Assembly (NCBI RefSeq): GCF_004297125.1
Contig: NZ_SCVD01000001.1
Coordinates: 310,001-374,000 of the forward strand
Direction of reading: 5' to 3'
Origin: Phenylobacterium sp.
GTDB taxonomy: Bacteria; Pseudomonadota; Alphaproteobacteria; Caulobacterales; Caulobacteraceae
DNA length: 64,000 nt
The notes under the pieces were generated by a model. That model searched no databases, had not been told where the DNA came from, and was given only the letters and a program-made list of their open reading frames with translations. Position numbers and translations under genes: made by a program. Shown one piece after another: positions 35,490-45,341 of the stretch (the first letter of the stretch is position 1; the number at the start of each line of letters is the position of its first letter).

Positions 35490-35514
35490 ACCCTGCCCGG
35501 ACGCGGAGAGTGCG

Positions 35515-36168
35515 ATGACTGACCTCGAGATCGGAACCGCCGGCGAAGGCGCGACCAGCCGGACGGAGAAGGCCAAGGAGATCGTCGGCCAGGCCGGCCA
35601 TGCCCTGAAGGCGGAGGCCCAGAGCTTCGCCAGCGCAGCCCAGGATCGGGTGCGCGCGGAGGCCCAGAAGGGGACCCAAGCCGGCGCCAAGACCCTCGGC
35701 GACTTCGCCAACGCGGTGCGCCGCGCGGGCGACGAACTTTCCCAGACCGACCAAAGCCCCGCCTCGCGGCTGGTGCGGCAGGCCGCCGACGGTCTCGAGA
35801 GCCTGTCGCGCAACCTCGCCGACAAGGATCCTGGCGACCTGCTGAACGCCGTGCGCGACTTCGGTCGGAAAAATCCGGCCGCCTTCATCGGAGGCGCAGT
35901 TCTGGTGGGCCTGGCCCTGGGCCGCTTCGCGCGCGCCTCGGACGCCAGCCCGACGCGCCTGAGCGACGAGGACCTGGGCTTCACGGAAGGCCCCGAGGCC
36001 GCCCCGGTCGCCGCAGACGCCGGCGTGGATGCGCCGCTGGCCAGCAACCTCGGCTCCCTGGACGGCTCGACCGCGGCGACGACGGCCTCGCCCGTTGGTG
36101 TCGACGACGGGACCTCCGGGATCGGCGAGACCGACGCCATGACCTCCCCGCACATCGGGGGCCGGTAG
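35515..36168 (+). CDS. YqjD/ElaB-like helical membrane-anchored protein
   Basis: 217 residues. A long amphipathic, Ala/Glu/Lys/Arg-rich helical region (about 15-125) precedes one membrane helix with the conserved KNPAAFIGGAVLVGLALGRF (about 120-140), then a Ser/Thr/Asp-rich disordered tail. This is the arrangement of YqjD/ElaB/CsbD-like proteins that tether helices to the inner membrane in stationary phase or stress. It is the first of three tightly packed genes (4-base gap, then ATGA overlap). Confidence 0.85.
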   Translation: MTDLEIGTAGEGATSRTEKAKEIVGQAGHALKAEAQSFASAAQDRVRAEAQKGTQAGAKTLGDFANAVRRAGDELSQTDQSPASRLVRQAADGLESLSRNLADKDPGDLLNAVRDFGRKNPAAFIGGAVLVGLALGRFARASDASPTRLSDEDLGFTEGPEAAPVAADAGVDAPLASNLGSLDGSTAATTASPVGVDDGTSGIGETDAMTSPHIGGR

Positions 36169-36171
36169 CCC

Positions 36172-36573
36172 ATGGACGGGACCTCTCCATCGCGGGAGGC
36201 GCGGGGCCTGACCGACCTCATCGCCCAGCTGGGCGGAGACCTCGCAGCCCTCGTCCGCAAGGAATCCGAACTGGTCCGGGCGGAGGTCTCGGAGAAGCTG
36301 AACGCCGCCGGCAAGGCGGTGGGCGACATCGCGGCTGGCGGGTTGCTGCTGATCGCGGCGCTGCTGGTGCTCCTGCAGGCCCTGGTGCTGGCCCTGTCGA
36401 AGCTGATGGACCCGATCTGGGCGGCGCTGATCGTGGGCCTGGCGGTGGCCGGGGTCGGCGCCCTCCTGGTGCGGGCGGGAATGAAGGCGATTTCGCTGGA
36501 CGGGCTCAAGCCGAGCCGCACGGCGCGTCAGCTCAGGAAGGACGCCGAACTCATGAAGGGAAGCCCCAAATGA
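36172..36573 (+). CDS. YqjE/phage-holin-III-like membrane protein
   Basis: 133 residues with a soluble N-terminal helix (LTDLIAQLGGDLAALVRKES, then ELVRAEVSEKL) and two membrane helices (about 52-75 and 81-103). It matches the superfamily often annotated as 'phage holin family protein', which in chromosomal cassettes such as this is the YqjE partner of YqjD and not a lysis protein. The stop overlaps the start of the DUF3618 gene. Confidence 0.9.
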   Translation: MDGTSPSREARGLTDLIAQLGGDLAALVRKESELVRAEVSEKLNAAGKAVGDIAAGGLLLIAALLVLLQALVLALSKLMDPIWAALIVGLAVAGVGALLVRAGMKAISLDGLKPSRTARQLRKDAELMKGSPK

Positions 36574-37409
36574 CCAAGACCTCCGCAGAGCTGGAGCGCG
36601 AAGTGGAAGACGCGCGCGGGCGTATCGACCAGACGGTCGAAGCCCTGAAGGACAAGATGCAACCCCGGGAAATGTTCGACGAGGCGACGAAGATGATGGG
36701 CGGCGCGAGCAACAAGGTGCTGACGACGGCGGTGGACCAACTGCGGGAAAATCCCATTCCGATCGCCCTGATCGGCCTGGGCGTGGCCTGGCTGGCGATC
36801 AGCCAGACGCGGAGCCGTTCCGCGGGTGGCGACTACCAGGCCTCGGGCTATTACCCGACGTACGAGGGCTACGATGAGGACGAGGGCCTGCGCGCCAAGG
36901 TGAAGGCCAAGGCCGAGGCGGCGAAGGCCAAGCTGGCCGAGACCGCTGAAAAGGCCAAGGCGCGGCTGGCCGACGCCCAGCACCACGCGGCCGACGGCGT
37001 GACGAGCGCGCGCGGCAAGGCGGGCGAATACGCTCATCTGGCGCAGGAGAAGGCGGGCGAATACGGCCGGGCGGCGCGCCAGCGCTTCGACGAGACCCTC
37101 GACCACGAACCCCTGGTGATCGGCGCCATCGGTCTGGCGGTGGGCGCGGCCATCGGCGCCTCGCTGCCCTCGACCCCGGTGGAGCGGCGCTACATCGGCC
37201 CGGCCCGCAACAAGGTGGCCGACCGGGCCAAGGCCTCGATCGGCGAGGTGAAGGACGTGGCCCAGCGCGCCTACGGCCAGGTGAAGGACGAGCTGCACCG
37301 CCAGACCGGGCCCGCCGGCGAAGGCGCGACCCTGCGCGAGAAGGCCTCGGCCATCGCGGAGGCGGGCGCCCGGACGGTGAAGGACGAACTGGAAGGCCGC
37401 GCGCACTAG
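36570..37409 (+). CDS. DUF3618 domain protein
   Basis: 279 residues opening with TSAELEREVEDARGRIDQTV, the DUF3618 signature, followed by one membrane segment (NPIPIALIGLGVAWLAIS, about 67-84). A long Ala/Lys/Glu helical region (about 105-175) is followed by a second short hydrophobic stretch (LVIGAIGLAVGAAIGASLP) and another charged helical tail. Such proteins occur with YqjE-like genes in alphaproteobacteria and actinobacteria, with no proven function; membrane-proximal scaffolding is likely. It ends the operon, with a terminator 27 bases later. Confidence 0.9.
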   Translation: MTKTSAELEREVEDARGRIDQTVEALKDKMQPREMFDEATKMMGGASNKVLTTAVDQLRENPIPIALIGLGVAWLAISQTRSRSAGGDYQASGYYPTYEGYDEDEGLRAKVKAKAEAAKAKLAETAEKAKARLADAQHHAADGVTSARGKAGEYAHLAQEKAGEYGRAARQRFDETLDHEPLVIGAIGLAVGAAIGASLPSTPVERRYIGPARNKVADRAKASIGEVKDVAQRAYGQVKDELHRQTGPAGEGATLREKASAIAEAGARTVKDELEGRAH

Positions 37410-37435
37410 GACAAGTCGTCTCCGGCTGCCGGATA

Positions 37436-37470
37436 GGGATCGCACGGAGGCATCCGCGGCGATCCCTTTT
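37436..37470 (+). terminator. Rho-independent terminator of the stress cassette
   Basis: GGGATCGC (37436-37443) and GCGATCCC (37459-37466) form a perfect eight-pair stem. An inner CGGA/TCCG pair lies within it, and it is followed at once by TTTTCGTTT. It lies 27 bases after the DUF3618 stop and before the convergent csoR gene. Confidence 0.85.
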
Positions 37471-37497
37471 CGTTTCGGCGTGACGTCCTGGCGCGGG

Positions 37498-37770
37498 TCA
37501 GCGGACCCGTTCGAGAAGCTGGATGAGTTCGGCCGCCTTTTTGCGCTGCTCGCCCGCGTCGCCGGAGACGATGGCGCCTTCGATGCAGTGACCCAGGTGG
37601 TCCCGCAGCATCTCGGTCTCGACCTTGGCCAGGGCGGCGCGCACCGCCTGGAGCTGGGTCAGAATGTCGATGCAGTAGCGGTCTTCCTCGACCATTCGCG
37701 CGACCCCTCGCACCTGCCCCTCGATACGGTTGAGGCGGTTGAGCAGGCGGGGCTTGTTTTCACGTTCCAT
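37498..37770 (-). CDS. csoR: Copper-sensing repressor of the CsoR/FrmR family
   Basis: A 90-residue all-helical protein with the copper-type ligand set: Cys33 (DRYCIDIL), His58 and Cys62 (RDHLGHC), the C-H-C signature of CsoR. It opens with NRLNRIEGQVRGVARM, the conserved DNA-facing helix. Apo-CsoR binds GC-rich palindromes and lets go when Cu(I) fills the site. The gene is divergent from copA, and three matching palindromes lie between them, so it should control both. FrmR or RcnR identity is less likely given the neighbour. Confidence 0.94.
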   Translation of the reverse strand: MERENKPRLLNRLNRIEGQVRGVARMVEEDRYCIDILTQLQAVRAALAKVETEMLRDHLGHCIEGAIVSGDAGEQRKKAAELIQLLERVR

Positions 37771-37796
37771 CAGGCGCTCCGAGCATCGGGACAATA

Positions 37797-37811
37797 TACC
37801 CGGTAGGGGTA
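37797..37811. promoter_or_regulatory. CsoR operator-like palindrome 1
   Basis: TACCC-GGTAG-GGGTA. It lies against a TATATT -10-like element (37793-37798) reading toward csoR, which predicts autorepression. The form matches known CsoR sites of the TACCCC...GGGGTA type. Confidence 0.7.
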
Positions 37812-37820
37812 ATTGCAAGA

Positions 37821-37835
37821 TGCCCGTCAGGGGTA
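37821..37835. promoter_or_regulatory. CsoR operator-like palindrome 2
   Basis: TGCCC-GTCAG-GGGTA, one mismatch from the other two copies. It overlaps TATATC at 37834-37839, a possible -10 of the copA promoter with TTGCAA (37813-37818) upstream. Confidence 0.6.
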
Positions 37836-37856
37836 TATCTGCATCATCGATGCTAG

Positions 37857-37871
37857 TACCCCATGGGGGTA
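37857..37871. promoter_or_regulatory. CsoR operator-like palindrome 3
   Basis: TACCC-CATGG-GGGTA, a perfect palindrome in its outer ten bases with the inner CATGG extending the C and G tracts. It lies 19 bases before the copA ATG, downstream of the likely transcription start, where a bound repressor would block elongation. Confidence 0.7.
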
Positions 37872-37890
37872 TGTGAACCGGGAGTCGAAG

Positions 37891-40200
<2,310 letters not shown>

Positions 40201-40207
40201 CCGGCCT

Positions 40208-41302
40208 CTATCGCCCGCCGGCGCCTTCCTCCTTCACCTCGCCGCGGTTGCCTTCCATCTCGCGGCCCTTCTTCTCTTCCTCGCGGGCGCCGGCCAGGAT
40301 CCCGGGGAGGGCGTAGTTCCCTTCGTGACAGGCATACTCGTAGATCGGGCCCTTGGTGGCGTTCAGCGCCACCTCGCCCTTCACCGGGGCGGTATAGGCG
40401 CCCGGGTCGTTCAGCTCGAACTGGTAGAGGATCTGGGTCGGCGAGATCCGCGTGAACCGCTCGGTGACCTTCAAGGTCTCGCCGCCGGCGCCGCGCAGGC
40501 CCTGTTCGGCGCGCAGGTTGATGGTGTCGACGACCAGGGTGTCGCCCTCCCAACGGCCAACGGAATCGCCCATCCACTTGCGGATTCCAGACGGGTCGTG
40601 CTGGGCGTTCAGCCGGATGATCCGGCTGTCGTGGACCATCTCGACCTGGATCATCACCTCGTCGCCGTTCTGGATGATCGAATAGTTGTTGTTGTACAGC
40701 GACGGCAGCATCGGCGGCCCGGCCGAGGAGCCGAACGACATGATGCAACGCTCGCCCAGTGGCCGGCGTTCGGGCCCGTCGAAGTTGCCCACGCGCGCGT
40801 TGCCGAGCCGGGCCTGGACGCGGGCCATGGCCTCCTTGGTCATCGGCGGCATACGACCGTTCTTCGGCTCGACGATCACTGACGACCGGGGCTGGCCGTT
40901 CAGGCGGATGATCTTCGTGCCGGGGTCGACCCAGAAGTTGTTGTAGCCGCAGTCGACGCCCTTGAAGCCGCGTCCGCACTCGTAGGGCAGGTCGGTGACC
41001 TTGAGCTTCGGATCGGTCGGCTTGGCGCCGTCCTCGTTCAGCTTGGCGTTGGCGCCTTCCAGCGTCCGGGCCTCCTCCTCCGTGAGGACGAGCCGGTCGC
41101 CCAGCTTCGGGTCGCGCTCCAGCGGCGTGATGGTGGCGTTGGTCCAGTTTCCCGAGAGATCAGGCTGGCCCCAATGGTTGCGCGGCGTCTTGTAGCTCTT
41201 GGTGATCGCGGCGGGGGCGGTCTGGGCGGCGGCCACGGCGGGGATGGCGCCAAGCGCCGTCAGAGCGGTGAAGGCCAACGCGGCCGCGAGGGTCCGGGGC
41301 AT
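40208..41302 (-). CDS. Secreted protein of the YEYACHEGNY family, copy 4 of 4
   Basis: 364 residues from the ATG at 41302 (GAGGAAG upstream) with a signal peptide (about 1-26, ...AVAAAQ). Family blocks: GQPDLSGNWTN, ERC-x6-AGPPM, VEMVHD (the Asn of VEMNHD replaced), GDSVGRWEGDTLVVDT (one Trp lost), TERFTR, and YEYACHEGNY-LPGILAGAR with a Glu/Lys/Gly-rich tail. An extra Cys pair (YECGRGFKGVDCGYN) is unique to this copy. It converges on copA with seven bases between stops, so there is no co-transcription. Function unknown. Confidence 0.92.
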   Translation of the reverse strand: MPRTLAAALAFTALTALGAIPAVAAAQTAPAAITKSYKTPRNHWGQPDLSGNWTNATITPLERDPKLGDRLVLTEEEARTLEGANAKLNEDGAKPTDPKLKVTDLPYECGRGFKGVDCGYNNFWVDPGTKIIRLNGQPRSSVIVEPKNGRMPPMTKEAMARVQARLGNARVGNFDGPERRPLGERCIMSFGSSAGPPMLPSLYNNNYSIIQNGDEVMIQVEMVHDSRIIRLNAQHDPSGIRKWMGDSVGRWEGDTLVVDTINLRAEQGLRGAGGETLKVTERFTRISPTQILYQFELNDPGAYTAPVKGEVALNATKGPIYEYACHEGNYALPGILAGAREEEKKGREMEGNRGEVKEEGAGGR

Positions 41303-41355
41303 CTCAGCTTCCTCCAACAAACCGGTTCTTCGAACGCCGGCATACGCGGAGGATA

Positions 41356-41377
41356 GCGCCGGGCCGAGGCCCGGCGC
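41356..41377. terminator. GC-rich hairpin between two minus-strand genes
   Basis: GCGCCGGGCC and GGCCCGGCGC pair perfectly around a GA turn (nine pairs if a four-base loop is required). It lies 15 bases after the DUF4142 stop on that gene's strand and upstream of copy 4. No T-run follows on either strand, so factor-assisted termination or transcript stabilisation is as likely as intrinsic termination. Confidence 0.5.
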
Positions 41378-41391
41378 CAGTCCCGATAAGG

Positions 41392-42015
41392 CTACTTCTT
41401 GGCGGGTGCGGCCGGGGCGGCCTGCAACTGCTTCACACGGTCCAGGTGGGCCTGGATCTTGGGTACGGCCTTGCCGGCCGCGGCCTTCAGCCCGGCGTCG
41501 TCGCCGTTGTCGGCGTAGCCCTGCATCAGAGTCAGGGCTTCGTTGTGCGCCGCTTCCTGCTGGGCCAGGTAGGTCTTGTCGAAGTCGGCGGCCGGCGCAG
41601 CATTCAGGTTGTCGATCAGGCCCTTGCGGCGCTCGTCGAGACCGGTCGGGGCCGTCTTGCCGGCCGCCGTGATCAGGGGCTTCATTTCATTCGTCATGGC
41701 CGTGTGGTCGGTGACCATCATCTTGCCGAAGTCCTTCACGCCGGCGGACTGGCCCTTCTTCTGGGCGATCTGGCCGGCCTGGATCTCGTACATGTCGCTG
41801 ATGGCCGCGTTGGTGACGAAGGCGTCGGTCGACACCTGGCCCACCGTGGCGGCGCTGGTCGCGCCGACTGCGGCCGAGGCGGCGTCCTGGGCGGCGTTCA
41901 CGGCTTCGTTCGACGTGCCCGGATCGGCGGGGTTCGCGGCCTCGTCCTTCTTCTGGCAGGCGGCCAGCGACAGGGCGGTCGCGGCGGCCGCGGCGAACAT
42001 GATGACGCGTTTCAT
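41392..42015 (-). CDS. DUF4142 lipoprotein
   Basis: 207 residues with lipobox L-A-A-C (Cys20). An Ala/Asp/Asn linker is followed by a DUF4142 four-helix domain of the ferritin-like type (FVTNAAISDMYEIQAGQIAQ; VKDFGKMMVTDHTAMTNEM; AHNEALTLMQGYAD). The conserved D-H-x-x-x-N-E and Q-x-x-A-H-x-x-x-L residues are present. DUF4142 proteins are outer-membrane or periplasmic and often induced by stress; no reaction is known. GGGAGA lies about eight bases before the ATG. Confidence 0.93.
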   Translation of the reverse strand: MKRVIMFAAAAATALSLAACQKKDEAANPADPGTSNEAVNAAQDAASAAVGATSAATVGQVSTDAFVTNAAISDMYEIQAGQIAQKKGQSAGVKDFGKMMVTDHTAMTNEMKPLITAAGKTAPTGLDERRKGLIDNLNAAPAADFDKTYLAQQEAAHNEALTLMQGYADNGDDAGLKAAAGKAVPKIQAHLDRVKQLQAAPAAPAKK

Positions 42016-42057
42016 GGTTGGCTCTCCCTTAGAGGCGGTGGGGAGCCCAACGATCGA

Positions 42058-43041
42058 TTAGCGCCCGGGTTCCGGCATCGGGACGACGATCAGGCCGGAC
42101 CGCACCAGCACCAGGCGGTCGCCGCCCAGGTCGAGGGCCATCCGGAACCGACGGAACAGGCCCGTGCCCAGCAGTCCGGAGGGCGCGGGGGCGCCTGTCG
42201 TCGGTGTGTAGATCTGTATGTCGGCGTCGCGCAGGGTCATGTCCCCGACGCGGATCGTGCGCGCGGTCACCAGCCGATCGAGGCTGAGCCCGCCCAGGCT
42301 GACGGAATGGGCAGAGCTGACCTGGCGACCGGGAACAAGCAGCCCCGCCTGGTCCGCGGCGGCGGCCGAGAGGGCCAGGACGCCGCTGGCCCCAGTGTCC
42401 ACCAGCACGTCCAAGGCAGGAGCGTCCTCGATCTGGACGGCCAGGACCGGTGCGCCGCCCTTGGTCCGGAGCGGGACCGCGATGGCGTCGCGCGCGGGAC
42501 GGAACGCCTCGCGGGTGAGGAAGCGCGCGCGGGCGCGCGGGAAGTCGGCCTCGACCACCAGGTGGCGCAGGACGTCGCGGCCGATCAGCAGGTGGAAATT
42601 CCGGCCGGTGGCGGCGGAGATGGCGGCGAGGTCCAGGGCCGCGGCGCGAAGGCCCGGGATGGCCAGGCCGGGCAGGACCAGGTCCAGGCGAACGGTGTGC
42701 GTCAGGCTGGGGCCGCCGCTGACGCCGTAGGCCAGGATCGGCGCGGCGACCGTTCGCGGCAGGTCGAGGCGCTCGGCCAGGGAGCGGTCGATGGCGGAGA
42801 ACTGGGCGCCGGAGTCCACCACCGCGCGGATCGGCGTGCCGTTCACGGCCACGGGGATCTCGATCAGGCCTCCGCGTTCGGGCAACGCCAGCCAGGGCGT
42901 GTCGCGGCCGTTGGCGAAGCGGGGCTGCAGCGGCGGCCAGGGCAGGCGGTCGCGCACCATGAACAGCGCTCCACCGGCGGTCGCCAGCAGGCCCATGCGG
43001 ACGAGCAGGCCGCGCCGCGTGGTCCCCCTCCTTGCCCTCAT
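42058..43041 (-). CDS. Retropepsin-like aspartyl protease with two active-site motifs
   Basis: 327 residues with a basic N terminus and a hydrophobic anchor/signal (LLVRMGLLATAGGALFM). Two aspartyl-protease halves follow: Asp76 in AVVDSGAQFS and Asp215 in VLVDTGASG, each with the following hydrophobic-Gly flap partner (LLIGRDVL; GLLGTGLF). Having both motifs in one chain allows a pepsin-like monomer, whereas single-motif relatives must dimerise. It is probably periplasmic. The ATG at 43041 overlaps the stop of the upstream GH84-like gene, so the two are coupled. Confidence 0.88.
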   Translation of the reverse strand: MRARRGTTRRGLLVRMGLLATAGGALFMVRDRLPWPPLQPRFANGRDTPWLALPERGGLIEIPVAVNGTPIRAVVDSGAQFSAIDRSLAERLDLPRTVAAPILAYGVSGGPSLTHTVRLDLVLPGLAIPGLRAAALDLAAISAATGRNFHLLIGRDVLRHLVVEADFPRARARFLTREAFRPARDAIAVPLRTKGGAPVLAVQIEDAPALDVLVDTGASGVLALSAAAADQAGLLVPGRQVSSAHSVSLGGLSLDRLVTARTIRVGDMTLRDADIQIYTPTTGAPAPSGLLGTGLFRRFRMALDLGGDRLVLVRSGLIVVPMPEPGR

Positions 43042-44105
43042 TGCGTCTGCAGTTCCTCGGCGCCGATCGCGAAGGCGCCGTCCAGCCACGCCAGGATCTC
43101 GCGGGCCGCCGGATGGTCGAAGGCGGCGAAGCGGGCGGTGAGCCGGGTCTTCTGGTCGGCGGTCATTCCGTCCAGGCCGGCGTCCTCCAGCAGCAGCAGG
43201 GTGCGCTCGACGCCGTCGGCGAGGTCCGCGCCCAACACCGCCTCGGCCGCGCGGCGGAAGGCGGCGAGGTACTGATAGCCCTCACCCCGAGCATAGCTCT
43301 CGGCCAGGGTCAGCGCGGGGATGCGCGAGAGCACGGCCTGGGAGGCGGTGTTGATCCCGTGCGCGGCGACCTGCGCGCCAATGGCCGCGGGCCGACCGGT
43401 GAAGGCGCGCAGGTGCAGGTGGCGGCTCATCCGCGGGCCGTCGTTGACCGGGTAGTTGTCCCAGAGAAACGGCTTCCTCCGCATCTGTCCGGTAACGCGT
43501 TCGAGGTGTCCGGGCGAGAACTCGCGGCTGCAAACCTCCTCGCCGGTCCACATCAGCCGGATGGCCGGATCGAGGCCGGCGCCCAGGTCCTCCAGGTAGT
43601 TCGCCGGGCGCTGGCCGAACACGCGGTCCAGCACCGGATCGTCGGTGTAGTAGCTGGGGCAGGCGATGATCCGCGACGCCCTGGTCCGTTCGGCGATCCA
43701 GTGGAGGATCTCGATCTGGCGCTCGGCCAGCTCCGGCAGGTCGCCCTTCATGTCGTCGAAGAACACGCCCAGGTCGGCAAGGCCCAATCCGTCGAGTTGG
43801 GCCAGCTTGGCGGCCAACGCGCCCTTGGCCGGGCCGTCGAACCCCAGGAACAGTTCATAGGGGCTGAGGCCCACGCCGAAGCGGACCCCCGCGTTGCGGC
43901 ACGCCTCGGCGAAAGCGGCCAGCGCTTCCAGCTCGGTGTCGGGATAGGGCTCGCGCCAGCGGCGGCGCAGGTAGCCGTCGGCCTTGGGCGCATAGAGGTA
44001 GAAGCCGTAGCCCGCGGGGGCCAGGGCGCGGACCATGTCGGCCCGGTCCTCCCAGGAATAGGGCCGGCCGAAGAAGCCCTCGATGATGCCGAGTTCCGGA
44101 GTCAT
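43038..44105 (-). CDS. GH84-like beta-N-acetylglucosaminidase domain protein
   Basis: 355 residues, no signal peptide. The chain reads GIIEGFFGRPYSWEDRADMV at the start, YLYAPKAD, and the catalytic pair Asp117-Asp118 in FFDDMKGDLP, the arrangement of GH84 enzymes, which use substrate-assisted catalysis on beta-linked GlcNAc. The later W-DNYPVND segment also fits. Bacterial members remove GlcNAc from glycans or glycoproteins; the substrate here could be recycled peptidoglycan or O-GlcNAc. AGGAG lies five bases before the ATG at 44105. It is coupled to an aspartyl protease gene. Confidence 0.92.
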   Translation of the reverse strand: MTPELGIIEGFFGRPYSWEDRADMVRALAPAGYGFYLYAPKADGYLRRRWREPYPDTELEALAAFAEACRNAGVRFGVGLSPYELFLGFDGPAKGALAAKLAQLDGLGLADLGVFFDDMKGDLPELAERQIEILHWIAERTRASRIIACPSYYTDDPVLDRVFGQRPANYLEDLGAGLDPAIRLMWTGEEVCSREFSPGHLERVTGQMRRKPFLWDNYPVNDGPRMSRHLHLRAFTGRPAAIGAQVAAHGINTASQAVLSRIPALTLAESYARGEGYQYLAAFRRAAEAVLGADLADGVERTLLLLEDAGLDGMTADQKTRLTARFAAFDHPAAREILAWLDGAFAIGAEELQTQ

Positions 44106-44184
44106 GGTCTCCTGATAGCGGAGGCGGTTGCGATAACGACGTAAATTTGTAAGGTCCGCCGCAGCAAAATCGAGGAAGCGCCCG

Positions 44185-45339
44185 ATGAACCCCAACGCCG
44201 AGTTCGACATCATCGTCTATGGCGCCACCGGCTACACGGGCCGGCTGGTGGCCGAGCACCTGGCGCAGCGCTACGGCGTGTCTGGCGAGGTGAAGTGGGC
44301 CATGGCCGGTCGTTCCGCCGACAAGCTGGCCCAGGTGCGAGACGAGATCGGAGCGCCTGCGGACACGCCGCTGGTGGTGGCCGACGCAGGCGACGCCGCC
44401 CAGCTGAAGGCCATGGTGGGCCGGGCCAAGGCGATCATCACCACGGTGGGGCCCTATCAGCTCTATGGCTCGGACCTGGTGGCGGCGTGCGCCGCGGCCG
44501 GGACCGACTATCTGGACCTGTCGGGCGAGCCCAACTGGATGCGGCGGATGATCGACGCGCACGAGGCGACGGCGAAGGCGTCGGGCGCGCGGATCCTGTT
44601 CTCCTGCGGCTTCGACTCGATCCCGTTCGAGCTGGGCGTCTACTTCAACCAGGAGACCGCCAAGGCGAAGCTGGGCGGCCCGGTTCCGCGGGTGAAAGGA
44701 CGGCTGCGGGGAATGCAGGGCGGGCTATCCGGCGGCACGGCCGCCAGCGGGGCCGCGACCATGGCGGCGATCCAGAAGGATCCGTCGCAGCTCGCGGTCA
44801 TGATGAGCCCGTTCGGCCTGACTCCCGGCTTCGAAGGCCCGGCCCAGCCGACCGGCCAGGTCGCCGAGGAGGATCCGGACGTCGGGCCGGTGGCGCCGTT
44901 CATGATGGCGATCATCAACACCAAGAACGTCCACCGCTCGAACCTGCTGATGGGTCATCCGTACGGCCGCGACTTCGCCTACGACGAGATGGTGATGGGC
45001 GCTCCGGGCGCCGGCGGGCCGGGCTTCACGGACCTGGGCAGCCTGCCGGGCGGCGGTCCCAAGCCGGGCGAAGGGCCCACCAAGGAAGAGCGCGAGGCGG
45101 GCTTCTACGACGTGCTGTTCATCGGCATCGGCGCCGATGGCCGAAAGGTCCGCACTTCGGTGAAGGGCGACAAGGACCCGGGCTATGGCTCCACCTCGAA
45201 GATGCTGGCGGAGACGGCCATCGCCCTGGTCCGCGCTCCGGACGTTCCGGGCGGCATCTGGACGCCTGGCGCGGCGCTGCAAGGCCGGCTGGTCGACCGG
45301 CTGCAGCAGCACGCGGGGCTGACGTTCGCGGTGGAGTAG
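44185..45339 (+). CDS. Saccharopine dehydrogenase-like (trans-acting enoyl reductase-type) protein
   Basis: 384 residues with an N-terminal Rossmann fold (IIVYGATGYTGRLVAEHL) and the family segments TTVGPYQLYG, DYLDLSGEPNW and CGFDSIPFELGV. Similar proteins include saccharopine dehydrogenase-like oxidoreductases and the mycobacterial trans-acting enoyl reductase Rv2953; the bacterial substrates are mostly unknown, with lipid or polyketide reduction suggested. It is divergent from the GH84-like gene and convergent with hydroxybutyrate dehydrogenase, two bases apart. Confidence 0.92.
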   Translation: MNPNAEFDIIVYGATGYTGRLVAEHLAQRYGVSGEVKWAMAGRSADKLAQVRDEIGAPADTPLVVADAGDAAQLKAMVGRAKAIITTVGPYQLYGSDLVAACAAAGTDYLDLSGEPNWMRRMIDAHEATAKASGARILFSCGFDSIPFELGVYFNQETAKAKLGGPVPRVKGRLRGMQGGLSGGTAASGAATMAAIQKDPSQLAVMMSPFGLTPGFEGPAQPTGQVAEEDPDVGPVAPFMMAIINTKNVHRSNLLMGHPYGRDFAYDEMVMGAPGAGGPGFTDLGSLPGGGPKPGEGPTKEEREAGFYDVLFIGIGADGRKVRTSVKGDKDPGYGSTSKMLAETAIALVRAPDVPGGIWTPGAALQGRLVDRLQQHAGLTFAVE

Positions 45340-45341
45340 GG

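Noticed and set aside
36172..36573. 'Phage holin' reading of the YqjE-like gene
   Set aside because: The superfamily name is historical; the neighbours are YqjD-like and DUF3618 genes, the chromosomal stress cassette, not a lysis module.
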